Assembly: GCF_001307155.1 (NCBI RefSeq) | Contig: NZ_CP012830.1 | Location: 2,101,501-2,165,500 of the forward strand | From: Pseudomonas fluorescens | Lineage (GTDB): Bacteria; Pseudomonadota; Gammaproteobacteria; Pseudomonadales; Pseudomonadaceae | Length of the DNA stretch: 64,000 nucleotides | Direction: 5' to 3' | In this document: piece after piece, positions 25,568 through 34,419 of the stretch | Numbering within the stretch: position 1 is the first letter of the stretch | Layout of the letters: the number at the start of each line of letters is the position of its first letter | Made by a program: the position numbers and the translations under genes | The notes under the pieces: model-generated | Seen by the model: the letters and a program-made list of their open reading frames with translations, nothing else | What the model was told of the DNA's origin: nothing | The model's database searches: none

Positions 25568-26701
25568 CGCCCCCACGAATCCGATGATGCTAATGGCCGA
25601 ATCATCACTAGCCAGGACAGCCTGCACGGCCAGAGCGAAACCTTCACCTACGACGCCGCCGCCAACCTGCTGGACGGCCCACCACCCGGCGCCGGCCGAC
25701 TGATCGAAAAGCGCAGCGCTAAACGGGGCCTGCAACGCTTCGCCTACGACGCCGAAAGCCGATTGATTGAAGTGCGCAACGCAAACGGCAGCGTGGTCAG
25801 GATGACCTATGACCCGCTCGGTCGACGCATCGAGAAAACCGAGAATCACAACAACGGCTACCCTCTGGGTCAGACTCGCTTCACCTGGGATGGCTTGCGT
25901 CTGCTGCAAGAACATAAAGGTCAGAGCAGCCTCTACCTCTACGCCGATGACGGCTATGAACCACTGGCCCGGGTCGATGGCACGGGCGCTCATCAGAAAG
26001 TCCGCTACTACCACAACGACCTCAACGGCCTCCCCGAACTACTCTCGGAAACCGACGGCCACACCGTCTGGCAGGCCACTTATCGGGTCTGGGGCAATAC
26101 CGTTACAGAGGTCCGCGAGCCGTACTACATCGAAGAGCAGAACCTGAGGTTTCAGGGCCAATACCTGGATCGGGAGATTGGGCTGCACTACAACACGTTC
26201 CGGTTTTATGACCCGGATGTGGGGCGGTTTACGACGCCGGATCCGATTGGGTTGGCGGGGGGGCTGAATTTTTACAGTTATGCCCCAAACCCCCTGACCT
26301 GGATAGATCCGCTTGGCCTATACAACGGTGAAGGATCTCGCGACCTAGGGAAATATCATGTGTTCCATGAGCACTCACTGAACGCGTCCGAATACAAAAT
26401 GACTGACGCAGAGCACTTTAGCCGCGCAAACGAATCTGTTTACAAACGAATGCAAACAGATCCGGACTTTAAACGTCAAATGCAGACTAAATACCCTGGT
26501 GCTGTAGAGCATGTGCAGCCACGGCCGAATGGGACGTTCAGAGGAACATCCCCAGCCAATATGACTTGGCATCATGAAAACAAACCAGGTTCATTACAGC
26601 TAGCCGACTTCAATGATCATAAAACGTATCATAAAATCTACCACCCTGATGGTAAAGGTGGTCGAAATAAATGGGGTGGCGGTACGAAATGTCGAAAATA
26701 A
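25568..26701 (+). pseudogene. Displaced Rhs cassette 1: WHH/HNH nuclease tip
   Basis: An open frame without a proper start that copies the end of the Rhs core from GRIIASQDS onward, lacking about 21 residues present in the intact gene (between PGAG and RLIEKRSAKRG). It runs in frame through TPDPIGLAGGLNFYSY and DPLGL to a tip of about 125 residues ending in MTWHHENKPGSLQLADF and YHPDGKGGRNKWGGG. The WHH triad and downstream His are typical of HNH/ENDO VII-type DNases. It is a silent toxin cassette unless recombined into rhs; the immunity gene follows after ten bases. Confidence 0.8.
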
Positions 26702-26710
26702 GGAGCACTT

Positions 26711-27016
26711 ATGATAACCATTAATGGCTTTGACAAACTTCTGCAAAAATGTAACGACCTACCCAATATCGGCTGGTTATATGTGGATACTGATTTTGAT
26801 TTAGAGTCAAAAAACGACATCCTAAATAAAAAATATTACCTTGCAGAAAATGACGACGAAGAAATGGAGTTTGATGACAAATACGGAACATTCCTTGAGT
26901 CTCCAATACTCAAAGCGATCATTGAAAATAAAATAGAACATCATCCGAACTCCAGCAAAGAAGAACTACTGAAAGCAGTTATTTATTATTTGGAAAACGA
27001 TGACTTTCTAGACTAG
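26711..27016 (+). CDS. Immunity protein for the WHH nuclease tip
   Basis: A 101-residue, very acidic protein (ENDDEEMEFDDKYG) with a start ten bases after cassette 1 and AGGAG upstream. Acidic surfaces are common in inhibitors of DNases, which fits its partner. I do not recognise the family. A strong terminator follows, closing this toxin-immunity unit. Confidence 0.7.
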   Translation: MITINGFDKLLQKCNDLPNIGWLYVDTDFDLESKNDILNKKYYLAENDDEEMEFDDKYGTFLESPILKAIIENKIEHHPNSSKEELLKAVIYYLENDDFLD

Positions 27017-27026
27017 ATTAGAAAAA

Positions 27027-27064
27027 GAGCCGGAAGAGCCAAACAACTTCCGGCTCTATTTTTT
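27027..27064 (+). terminator. Rho-independent terminator after cassette 1 immunity gene
   Basis: GAGCCGGAAG and CTTCCGGCTC form a ten-pair stem with a ten-base loop, followed by TATTTTTTT. It lies 11 bases after the immunity gene stop and would insulate cassette 2 from upstream transcription. Confidence 0.9.
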
Positions 27065-27079
27065 AGCGAAAACCATAAC

Positions 27080-28180
27080 ATGCATGTTTGGATAAAGAAC
27101 GGGAATGAGCTTTTCTACCGAGAGACCGGGCTGCACTACAACACGTTCCCGCTTTATGATCCGGACAAGCGTTACCGCTATGACGCCTTTGGCCGGATGA
27201 TCGAAAAACGCAGCGCTAAACGGGGCTTGCAACGCTTCGGTTACGACGCTGAGAGCCGGTTGATTGAAGTGCGCAACGAAAACGGCAGCGTGGTCAGGAT
27301 GACCTACGACCCGCTGGGCCGACGCATTGAAAAAACCGAGCACGACAGCAACGGCTACCCACTCGGCGAAACCCGTTTCACCTGGGACGGCCTGCGCCTG
27401 TTGCAGGAACATCGCCATCAGCAGACCAGCCTCTACCTCTACGAAGACGAAGGTTACGAACCCCTGGCCCGCGTCGACGGCACCGGCCCGCTGCAAAAAA
27501 TCCGTTACTACCACAACGACCTCAACGGCCTGCCGGAACAGCTCACCGAGGCAGACGGCCACAACGTCTGGAAGGCGAGTTATCGGGTGTGGGGCAACAC
27601 GTTAGAAGAGGTGCGCGAGCCGTACTACATCGAAGAGCAGAACCTGCGGTTTCAGGGGCAGTACCTGGACCGGGAGACGGGGCTGCATTTCAATACGTTC
27701 AGGTTCTATGATCCAGATGTGGGGCGGTTTACGACGCCGGATCCGATTGGGTTGATGGGTGGGTTCAATCTTTACCAATATGCACCCAACCCGTTTGGGT
27801 GGCTGGATCCGTGGGGATGGTGTGTAAGGACCAATGCAAAAGCCGGGAAAACATGGGAAACCACCGTGACCGGAAGAGCAAAAACGAAGTATGGTGCCAA
27901 CAATGTAGAAGAGCAGGTGTTGATAAGGCCTTTTGATGCTAGTGGTAAGCCTGTGAACTATCGTGTAAGAGTCGATAATATGGTTAAGCAGACAAACTCA
28001 CCACCGAGGTTAATTGATGCCAAAGCCTCCACAACGGCTGGTTATACTAAGAACCAGAAAAAGGGCTACCCACTGATATTCAAACACGGTGGGACGATAG
28101 AAAGTGGTTCGCTCAAAGGCACCGCCATCAAGGCTTCTACCGTCGAACGTATCGACCCACAAACAATTTCCAACTTGTGA
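27080..28180 (+). CDS. Displaced Rhs cassette 2: PD-(D/E)XK nuclease tip, with own ATG
   Basis: A 366-residue frame opening with an ATG just after a terminator. Its first 30 residues are a chimera: a fragment of the core end (YRETGLHYNTFPLYDPD) joined to KRYRYDAFGR further upstream in the core. The remainder copies the intact Rhs core to DPWGW. The tip of about 120 residues has VRVDNMV, LIDAKAS and NQKKGYPLI, fitting a restriction-endonuclease fold (D, D-x-K, Q). Unlike the other cassettes it is uninterrupted and has a start codon, though it lacks PAAR and shell. The immunity gene overlaps its stop. Confidence 0.75.
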   Translation: MHVWIKNGNELFYRETGLHYNTFPLYDPDKRYRYDAFGRMIEKRSAKRGLQRFGYDAESRLIEVRNENGSVVRMTYDPLGRRIEKTEHDSNGYPLGETRFTWDGLRLLQEHRHQQTSLYLYEDEGYEPLARVDGTGPLQKIRYYHNDLNGLPEQLTEADGHNVWKASYRVWGNTLEEVREPYYIEEQNLRFQGQYLDRETGLHFNTFRFYDPDVGRFTTPDPIGLMGGFNLYQYAPNPFGWLDPWGWCVRTNAKAGKTWETTVTGRAKTKYGANNVEEQVLIRPFDASGKPVNYRVRVDNMVKQTNSPPRLIDAKASTTAGYTKNQKKGYPLIFKHGGTIESGSLKGTAIKASTVERIDPQTISNL

Positions 28181-28188
28181 GCCCCAGC

Positions 28189-28674
28189 ATGCAGAAACAC
28201 GACGCGATAATTTTCGAATGCAACGATAACTACTATATTATCCAACGATCAAAGCAAGCCCCCGATGCAGCTATTAGCGCTAGCGAAAACGTCGCACTGA
28301 CAAAAAAACTGAATAGGGCGACTACGGATGAAGAGATCGGTTCAGCTGTTATTGAAGCTATCAATAACTATGGGAAAATCGCACCAGAGTTCTCGCCTTG
28401 GCAGCTCAAGGAGCTACGTGCCCAGTTATGTAAATGGACAGAATCCAAAACTTACCCTGCCCTGATGAGAAATAGCCGCCTGATTTCCGTTGAAAAGGAC
28501 TTCCAGCACGAATCAGTTTCTGTTATCCCCTTCGACAACTTCAATATTAATGCATGGGAAACGCTGCTGGAGGCCAAAGCTATAACACTGCCCATGACTC
28601 CTACAAATACTGAGGTCGGAGAAGCTGTCAGGAAGGCTTTTGAAATAGCGACCTATCACCCTCAAAAAAAATAA
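28189..28674 (+). CDS. CdiI-like immunity protein for cassette 2
   Basis: A 161-residue protein from the ATG at 28189; a GTG at 28177 overlapping the toxin stop is an equally possible start. It resembles contact-dependent inhibition immunity proteins in its arrangement of helices (EEIGSAVIEAINNYG, VEKDFQHESVSVIPFDNF), but I make that match by general pattern. By position it protects against the PD-(D/E)XK nuclease tip. Confidence 0.65.
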   Translation: MQKHDAIIFECNDNYYIIQRSKQAPDAAISASENVALTKKLNRATTDEEIGSAVIEAINNYGKIAPEFSPWQLKELRAQLCKWTESKTYPALMRNSRLISVEKDFQHESVSVIPFDNFNINAWETLLEAKAITLPMTPTNTEVGEAVRKAFEIATYHPQKK

Positions 28675-28917
28675 TTGACCATTTCCGCCCTGATAAATAA
28701 AAACCAACAACGATTGAACACGTATTCTCGAAAAGACGAAGCCGCGAATAGCCCAGTAGATATCGACAATCTTGAGTCGACGTTTGGAAAGAAGCTATCT
28801 CCCTCCTTTCGAGATCACTACCTCAAGTACAACGGTGGAATTCCAGGGCGAACCTATTGGCTTGGTGGAGCTTTTGACGAGCCTCTGGGGTTGCCGCCTT
28901 CAAGCCCTTGGGATTGA
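28675..28917 (+). pseudogene. Truncated SUKH (SMI1/KNR4) immunity gene
   Basis: About 80 codons starting near 28675 repeat the N-terminal half of the SUKH gene at 30394 (LESTFGKKLSPSFRDHYLKYNGG against LESVIGKKLPAPFRNHYLKYNGG). The frame then runs into unrelated sequence, and a fragment of Rhs core (ASYRVWGN) follows at once. The start is a TTG without a convincing binding site. Half of an immunity gene was lost when Rhs sequence recombined in. Confidence 0.75.
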
Positions 28918-28920
28918 CCT

Positions 28921-30381
28921 TTGGGGCCAGCTACCGGGTCTGGGGTAATATGCACGGCCGGTAGTCTGCAACACCACTACGACGAACTCGGCAACCTGAT
29001 CCAGACCCAACTACCCGACGGCCGCTGGCTCAATCGCCTGTACTACGGCAGCGGCCACCTGCACCAGATCAACCTCGACGGCCAGGTCATCAGCGACTTC
29101 GAACGCGACCGCCTGCACCGCGAAGTGCTGCGCACCCAGGGCCAGATCAGCACTCGCAGCGAATATGACCGCAGCGGTCGCCTGCGCTCACGCCAACGCC
29201 GACACAGCAGCCAGCCCTCGCTGCTGCCGGCAGCGGTGCAAAAGCACTTCGAGTACGACGCCGCCGCCAATCTGCTGGACGCCCCGCAACCCGGTGCCGG
29301 GCTGGTGGTGCACAACAAACTGCTGACCTATCAGGACAAGCGTTATCGCTATGACGCGTTTGGCCGGCTGATCGAAAAACGCAGCGCTAAACGGGGCCTG
29401 CAACGCTTCGGTTACGACGCTGAGAGCCGGTTGATTGAAGTGCGCAACAAAAACGGCAGCGTGGTCAGGATGACCTACGACCCGCTGGGCCGACGCATTG
29501 AAAAAACCGAGCACGCCCCCCACGGCTACCCACTCGGCGAAACCCGCTTCACCTGGGACGGGCTGCGCCTGTTGCAGGAACATCGCCATCAGCAGACCAG
29601 CCTCTACCTCTACGAAGACGAAGGTTACGAACCCCTGGCCCGGGTCGACGGCACCGGCCCGCTGCAAAAAGTCCGCTACTACCACAACGACCTCAACGGC
29701 CTGCCGGAACAGCTCACCGAAGCAGACGGCCACAACGTCTGGCAGGCGACTTATCGGGTGTGGGGCAACACGCTAGAGGAGGTGCGCGAGCCGTATTACA
29801 TCGAAGAGCAGAACCTGCGGTTTCAGGGGCAGTACCTGGACCGGGAGACGGGACTGCATTTCAATACGTTCAGGTTCTATGATCCGGATGTGGGGCGGTT
29901 TACTACGCCGGATCCGATTGGGTTGGAAGGTGGGCTCAATCTTTACCAATACGCTCCGAACCCTATCGGTTGGGCAGATCCATGGGGCTGAGCGTATGCC
30001 GGGGTAGATTTCACGGGAAGCAGTGATTTGTATCCGATTAAAGGCGCACAAAAAAATATCGTGACTATCAAGATGCAAAGCTCCAGGTCGCGTGACTTTA
30101 CTCAAGCCTATAAAGAAGCCGGTATTCCAAGGAGTGCCAAGAAGGACTATACCTGGCACCACGTTGATGACTTCGACCCTAAAACGGGTAACACAACGAT
30201 GCAGCTTGTCAGGAAATCTGCCCACGAAGCCACCTATCCCCATGGCGGCTCAGTTGCGCAATATGAGAAACATTTCAAAGTTAATTACGACAGCAGCGAA
30301 TCAGTCCTAGCAGCGTCTAAGAAAGGCTGGCTCGCCAACAAGATTCCCAACACCAAAGTCAAACCTGGGCGCTGCTCATGA
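28921..30381 (+). pseudogene. Displaced Rhs cassette 3: WHH nuclease tip, nonsense codon at the junction
   Basis: Rhs core from GSLQHHYDELGNLIQ to DPWG, with an in-frame loss of about 46 residues (HFEYD joined directly to AAANLLDAPQ). At 29989-29991 a TGA stands where other cassettes have the second Trp of DPWGW. The same frame then continues for 130 codons: AYAGVDFTGSSDLYPI, then DYTWHHVDDFDPKTG and HGGSVAQYEKHF, a WHH/HNH nuclease tip ending GRCS. Only one base change, TGG to TGA, separates it from an intact junction. The SUKH immunity gene follows. Confidence 0.8.
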
Positions 30382-30393
30382 TTGGAGATTTCA

Positions 30394-30867
30394 ATGCTTG
30401 AAAACAAATTCTCAGATTACGAAAAGGCCATTACCCCAGCGAATCTGGACCAGCTGGAGTCCGTCATCGGCAAGAAGCTACCGGCTCCCTTTCGAAACCA
30501 TTACCTCAAGTACAACGGCGGCATGCCGGAACGAGCTTATTGGGTCAGCGAAGACTTTTTCGACCCCATCGAAGTCGCCTCTTTCAGGCCGATTACCTAT
30601 GGTGAACCCACGCTGCTGTCCACCTATCAGTTGATGCTGAAGAAACAAGTTCTTCCTGCACATCTCCTTCCTTTCGCAGACGACCTGGGCGGCAATTTCT
30701 TTTGCTTGAACCTTGATTCGGGAGCCATCAGTTATTTCACGACTGACACGTTTGATAGTGACCTTAGCCCGGAAGAGAACCAGGCTGAATCCGAGAAGCC
30801 TATTTGCTCGAACTTCCTCCGTTTCGTTCAAGGACTGATCGATGAGGATGATGTGGACGAGGAATAA
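30394..30867 (+). CDS. SUKH (SMI1/KNR4) immunity protein for cassette 3
   Basis: A 157-residue SUKH-superfamily protein: LESVIGKKLPAPFRNHYLKYNGG near the N-terminus, PFADDLGGNFFCLNLDSG in the middle and SNFLRFVQGLIDEDD at the end are classical for the fold. The ATG at 30394 has GGAG six bases upstream, better than the TTG at 30382. SUKH proteins neutralise many polymorphic nuclease toxins by direct binding. Fragments of close relatives occur at 28675 and 37155. Confidence 0.85.
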   Translation: MLENKFSDYEKAITPANLDQLESVIGKKLPAPFRNHYLKYNGGMPERAYWVSEDFFDPIEVASFRPITYGEPTLLSTYQLMLKKQVLPAHLLPFADDLGGNFFCLNLDSGAISYFTTDTFDSDLSPEENQAESEKPICSNFLRFVQGLIDEDDVDEE

Positions 30868-30908
30868 ATGAGCGAACGCCACAGGGCTTGCTTCGAAACG
30901 CAAATCCT

Positions 30909-31036
30909 GTGGCGAGGGAGCTTGCTCCCGCTGGGCGGCGAAGCCGCCCCAAAACAGGCTGACGCATTCTCCAGATAAACCGCATCAGCCGGCTTACGAC
31001 GGCTGCGCCCCCGAGCGGGAGCAAGCTCCCTCCCAC
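30909..31036. repeat. REP-type palindrome pair
   Basis: GTGGCGAGGGAGCTTGCTCC at the left and GGGAGCAAGCTCCCTCCCAC at the right form opposed arms about 100 bases apart, with GGCGGCGAAGCCGCC as an inner hairpin. A relative with the same arms is at 53076-53211. It separates cassette 3 from cassette 4. Confidence 0.8.
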
Positions 31037-31067
31037 GGATCGCCTACACCTCAAAAGCAGGCATGTA

Positions 31068-32425
31068 ACCCGCCTTCACCGACCTGCAAGGCAACGCCCA
31101 GCCCCTGAGCTTCGCCTACGATGCCACCGGCCAGTTGCTCGCCGAAAACAGCGCCGCCGGCAGCCTGCACCACCACTACGACGAACTCGGCAACCTGATC
31201 CAGACCCAACTACCCGACGGCCGCTGGCTCAATCGCCTGTACTACGGCAGCGGCCACCTGCACCAGATCAACCTCGACGGCCAGGTCATCAGCGACTTCG
31301 AACGCGACCGCCTGCACCGCGAAGTGCTGCACTACGACGCCACCGGCCGCATCATCGCCAGCCAGGACAGCCCGCACGGCCAGCGCGAAACCTTCGCCTA
31401 CGACGCCGCCGCCAACCTGCTGGACGGCCCACAACCCGGCGTCGGGCTGGTGGTGCACAACAAACTGCTGACCTATCAGGACAAGCGTTATCGCTATGAC
31501 GCCTTTGGCCGGCTGATCGAAAAACGCAGCGCTAAACGGGGCCTGCAACGCTTCGGTTACGACGCTGAGAGCCGGTTGATTGAAGTGCGCAACAAAAACG
31601 GCAGCGTGGTCAGGATGACCTACGACCCGCTGGGCCGACGCATTGAAAAAACCGAGCACGACACCCACGGCTACCCACTCGGCGAAACCCGCTTCACCTG
31701 GGACGGCCTGCGCCTGTTGCAGGAACATCGCCATCAGCAGACCAGCCTCTACCTCTACGAAGACGAAGGTTACGAACCCCTGGCCCGCGTCGACGGCACC
31801 GGCCCGCTGCAAAAAATCCGTTACTACCACAACGACCTCAACGGCCTGCCGGAACAGCTCACCGAAGCGGACGGCCACAACGTCTGGCAGGCAACTTATC
31901 GGGTGTGGGGCAACACGTTAGAAGAGGTACGCGAGCCGTACTACATCGAAGAGCAGAACCTGAGGTTTCAGGGGCAGTACCTGGACCGGGAGACGGGACT
32001 GCATTTCAATACGTTCAGGTTCTATGATCCGGATGTGGGGCGGTTTACTACGCCGGATCCGATTGGGTTGGCGGGGGGGAATCAATCTTTATCAGTATTC
32101 GCCGAACCCGTTTACCTGGATAGACCCTTGGGGTCTGAAAACCTGTTACCACAAAATAACAAAAAGCGAGATTAAGAAGTTACGAGCAAATTTTGATAAA
32201 AAAGGCGGCGCTAAACAGAAATTTTTGAAAAAAAAGTCCAAAGATCCCAAGTCACTCCAGCGCTATGGTCAGGCTGGCGCGGACAGAATGAAGAAAGGCC
32301 TGGTTCCTGATGGCTTTGATGTACATCATAAAAGGCCAATTTTCAGGGGAGGAAACAATCGTCAAAGTAATCTTGTTCTCATGGACAAGGCCTACCATAA
32401 AGCCAATAGCAAGGCCCTACATTGA
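31068..32425 (+). pseudogene. Displaced Rhs cassette 4: HNH nuclease tip, frameshifted
   Basis: Rhs core from FTDLQGNAQPLSF onward, with an in-frame loss of about 65 residues (HREVL joined to HYDATGR). At 32072-32080 the core runs into GCGGGGGGGAATC: one base too many for LAGGINLYQY, so the frame ends at 32175, while the correct frame continues from about 32081 to 32425. That tip is DPWGLKTCYHKIT followed by a Lys-rich helix and GFDVHHKRPIFRGGNNRQ, a clear HNH nuclease. Zinc-ribbon immunity gene next. Confidence 0.8.
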
Positions 32426-32447
32426 TATCCTGAAGGGGGAAATCCAT

Positions 32448-32924
32448 ATGGACTCAATTAAAAGTACACAGTGTCAAGTCTGCAAGGAAATCTTTGAACT
32501 GAATGCGCAGCAGCAAAGCTTCGTCTTGCCACTAGTCGAAAAGGGTCAACGCTTCATAATGATAGAGTGCCCCTGCTGCGGCTCCTCTACGCAATACGTC
32601 AAGACTGCGGATAGTGCCCAGAATCAGAATCAAGACATAAATTATCGATGCCCTATTACTCAATGCGCAGGATGGGTAGATTTGATTGACACCCATTCGC
32701 CGCCACTCTTGGGATGCGGTGAATGCGGCAGCGTTTGGTATGAAGAGAGCAATTTCCAAAAAGAAATTACCGAAATTGTCGCCCGTCATCCTTACAGAGC
32801 AGGTAGCTATGAGAAAATTAATGGTAAATGGCTGCCTGCCACCTTAAGTTCAGAGCCTGCAAATTACGAAGAACTCGTCCAGAAAGAACCGCCTGATGAA
32901 AACGATGAATTGGTACGAGGCTGA
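32448..32924 (+). CDS. Zinc-ribbon immunity protein for the HNH tip
   Basis: A 158-residue protein from the ATG at 32448, preceded by AGGGGGA. It has three CxxC pairs: CQVCKEIF, CPCCGSS and CGECGS, so a zinc-binding protein. By position it is the immunity protein of cassette 4. The acidic C-terminus (KEPPDENDELVRG) would suit contact with a basic nuclease. I do not recognise the family. Confidence 0.7.
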   Translation: MDSIKSTQCQVCKEIFELNAQQQSFVLPLVEKGQRFIMIECPCCGSSTQYVKTADSAQNQNQDINYRCPITQCAGWVDLIDTHSPPLLGCGECGSVWYEESNFQKEITEIVARHPYRAGSYEKINGKWLPATLSSEPANYEELVQKEPPDENDELVRG

Positions 32925-32952
32925 TTGACTAATCGATGGTCGTAAAAGAGTA

Positions 32953-33405
32953 GAACCCGCGGTTTCAGGGGCAGTACCTGGACCGGGAAACGGGCTGCAC
33001 TTCAATACGTTGAGGTTCTATGATCCGGATATGGGGCGGTTTACGACGCCAGATCCGATTGGGTTGGCGGGTGGCCTGAACCTCTATGGTTATGGACCCA
33101 ACCCCATTGGCTGGACAGACCCGTGGGGCTGGAGCCCCAGGTCTGTCCTCGATACATCTCTGGGAGGCGTCGTTGGTGACAACATGCAAGCCCAACATGT
33201 CACCCCAGTAGCGGTATGGAAGAGGCATGACAAATTCATGAACTCCATTGGTCTGGGCGGTACACGGGACACAGCCCCCAACGGCCTGCTGATGCCAGAT
33301 AGCCAAGGCCGCGGCCATTGGCAGACCGGTTTACCACAATGGTTCACACAAGGACTATTCGGACCTGGCGGGCAGAAAACTGGGCAGGATCAAAGCACGC
33401 TATAA
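32953..33405 (+). pseudogene. Displaced Rhs cassette 5: AHH-like nuclease tip
   Basis: A short Rhs core piece starting at LRFQGQYLDRETG, with one base missing near 32991 that shifts the frame, then an open frame FYDPDMGRFTTPDPIGLAGG to DPWGW. The tip, about 90 residues, contains QAQHVTPVAVWKRHDKF, NGLLMP and HWQTGLPQWF, in the order seen in AHH-type nucleases of the HNH/ENDO VII group, except that the name motif reads A-Q-H. A second frame after about 33372 is also protein-like up to the immunity start, so the real C-terminus may be frameshifted. Confidence 0.65.
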
Positions 33406-33527
33406 CGCAAAACTTATTACCAAGGCACAGGTTTCATCACTACAAAGCAGCCTTCGCAAGAAGACTGTTTCAGGAGGAATACGAACCAAATCCAGTACCG
33501 GTCGTACTTCGCTGACAAGAGGCTTTC

Positions 33528-34139
33528 ATGTTCTATACCCTTGCATTCAAGAAAGACAAAAACTGCCCCACCTTCATTGATGGCGTCATTCATGAGTCGT
33601 TCAGCCCTGGCGCCTATGACGATGCGATGGATGCCGACTGGCACGACGCGGGGCCCGACGAAGCTCTCGCTCCCCTCCCGAAAAAGCTGGTGCTGATTAC
33701 CAAGGACAAGCGCTATGACTTTGACTTTTGCACAGCCTTTGAGGGGCATATTGTCAGTGAGCGTTTCCTGAAAGTCTTCCAGACCCTCAAGACTTCCCGA
33801 TGGGAGATCGCAGAACTGGAGATCGTCAACCCGAAGGGTGTTTCGGTCGCACAGCGCCAATATTTTTTCATGCGCCAGCAACGAATAGACAAGGAGCCTG
33901 TGGACGTGATCGATCAGACACAGTCGAAGATTAATTTTCGAGCGAGCAGCGAAATCAAAAATATCATCAGTCTGACAATCAAAGAAAATATCAGCACAGA
34001 TTTTTTTAGCATCGATGAAATTACTTTACTTGGATTCGTATTTTTTTCGCCTCACGCCGCCACTGCACTTAAAGAACTAAATCTGGTAGGTGCAGAAGTG
34101 CTCGATACGGAGAAGTTCGGCTCAATTCATAGAGCCTAG
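33528..34139 (+). CDS. Immunity candidate for cassette 5, unrecognised family
   Basis: A 203-residue protein with an ATG at 33528. Stretches: SPGAYDDAMDADWHDAG, KRYDFDFCTAFEGHIVSER, and a C-terminal LGFVFFSPHAATALKELN. The general shape, with a two-part alpha/beta layout, recalls Imm43-type proteins but I would not assign it. The C-terminal third is more AT-rich than the first two thirds. By position it protects against the AHH-like tip. Confidence 0.6.
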   Translation: MFYTLAFKKDKNCPTFIDGVIHESFSPGAYDDAMDADWHDAGPDEALAPLPKKLVLITKDKRYDFDFCTAFEGHIVSERFLKVFQTLKTSRWEIAELEIVNPKGVSVAQRQYFFMRQQRIDKEPVDVIDQTQSKINFRASSEIKNIISLTIKENISTDFFSIDEITLLGFVFFSPHAATALKELNLVGAEVLDTEKFGSIHRA

Positions 34140-34147
34140 GTCCCACT

Positions 34148-34402
34148 CAGTATGCAGGTGATTACCCTTTTCAAGACCCGGCTAACCGGAACCGAACCAA
34201 TCGATTCACTCTAGGGTGACTGAATTGATCCTCTATGAAAAAGTGGATCAGAACGGTGACGGATCTATTAACGCTGAGATTAATGATGATCGAAAACACA
34301 TTTTCGAATAACGAGGCGACCATCAGTCCGGCAGATCTGAAAGCGGACGTCGGCGGGCGGGCCAGTGTCCAAAACGCATTGAAAAAATGGGTACTCAAAT
34401 AA
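34148..34402 (+). pseudogene. Relic of a toxin tip with an EF-hand-like motif
   Basis: Three protein-like pieces follow each other in alternating frames: QYAGDYPFQDPANRNRTNRF, then VTELILYEKVDQNGDGSIN with a DxNxDGxI calcium-binding pattern, then EATISPADLKADVGGR ending LKKWVLK and a stop at 34400-34402. Two single-base frameshifts, near 34213 and 34293, would join them into one C-terminal domain. The ankyrin-SUFU gene starts 17 bases later and is its likely immunity gene. Confidence 0.55.
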
Positions 34403-34419
34403 CAAAAGGTATTGTTTAA

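Noticed and set aside
29989..29991. TGA as a selenocysteine codon
   Set aside because: No hairpin of SECIS type follows and the aligned residue in sister cassettes is Trp, so a nonsense mutation is simpler.
20796..33405. Repeated Rhs segments as an insertion sequence or transposon
   Set aside because: The repeats are coding Rhs core with YD motifs; no transposase, terminal inverted repeats or target duplications are visible.
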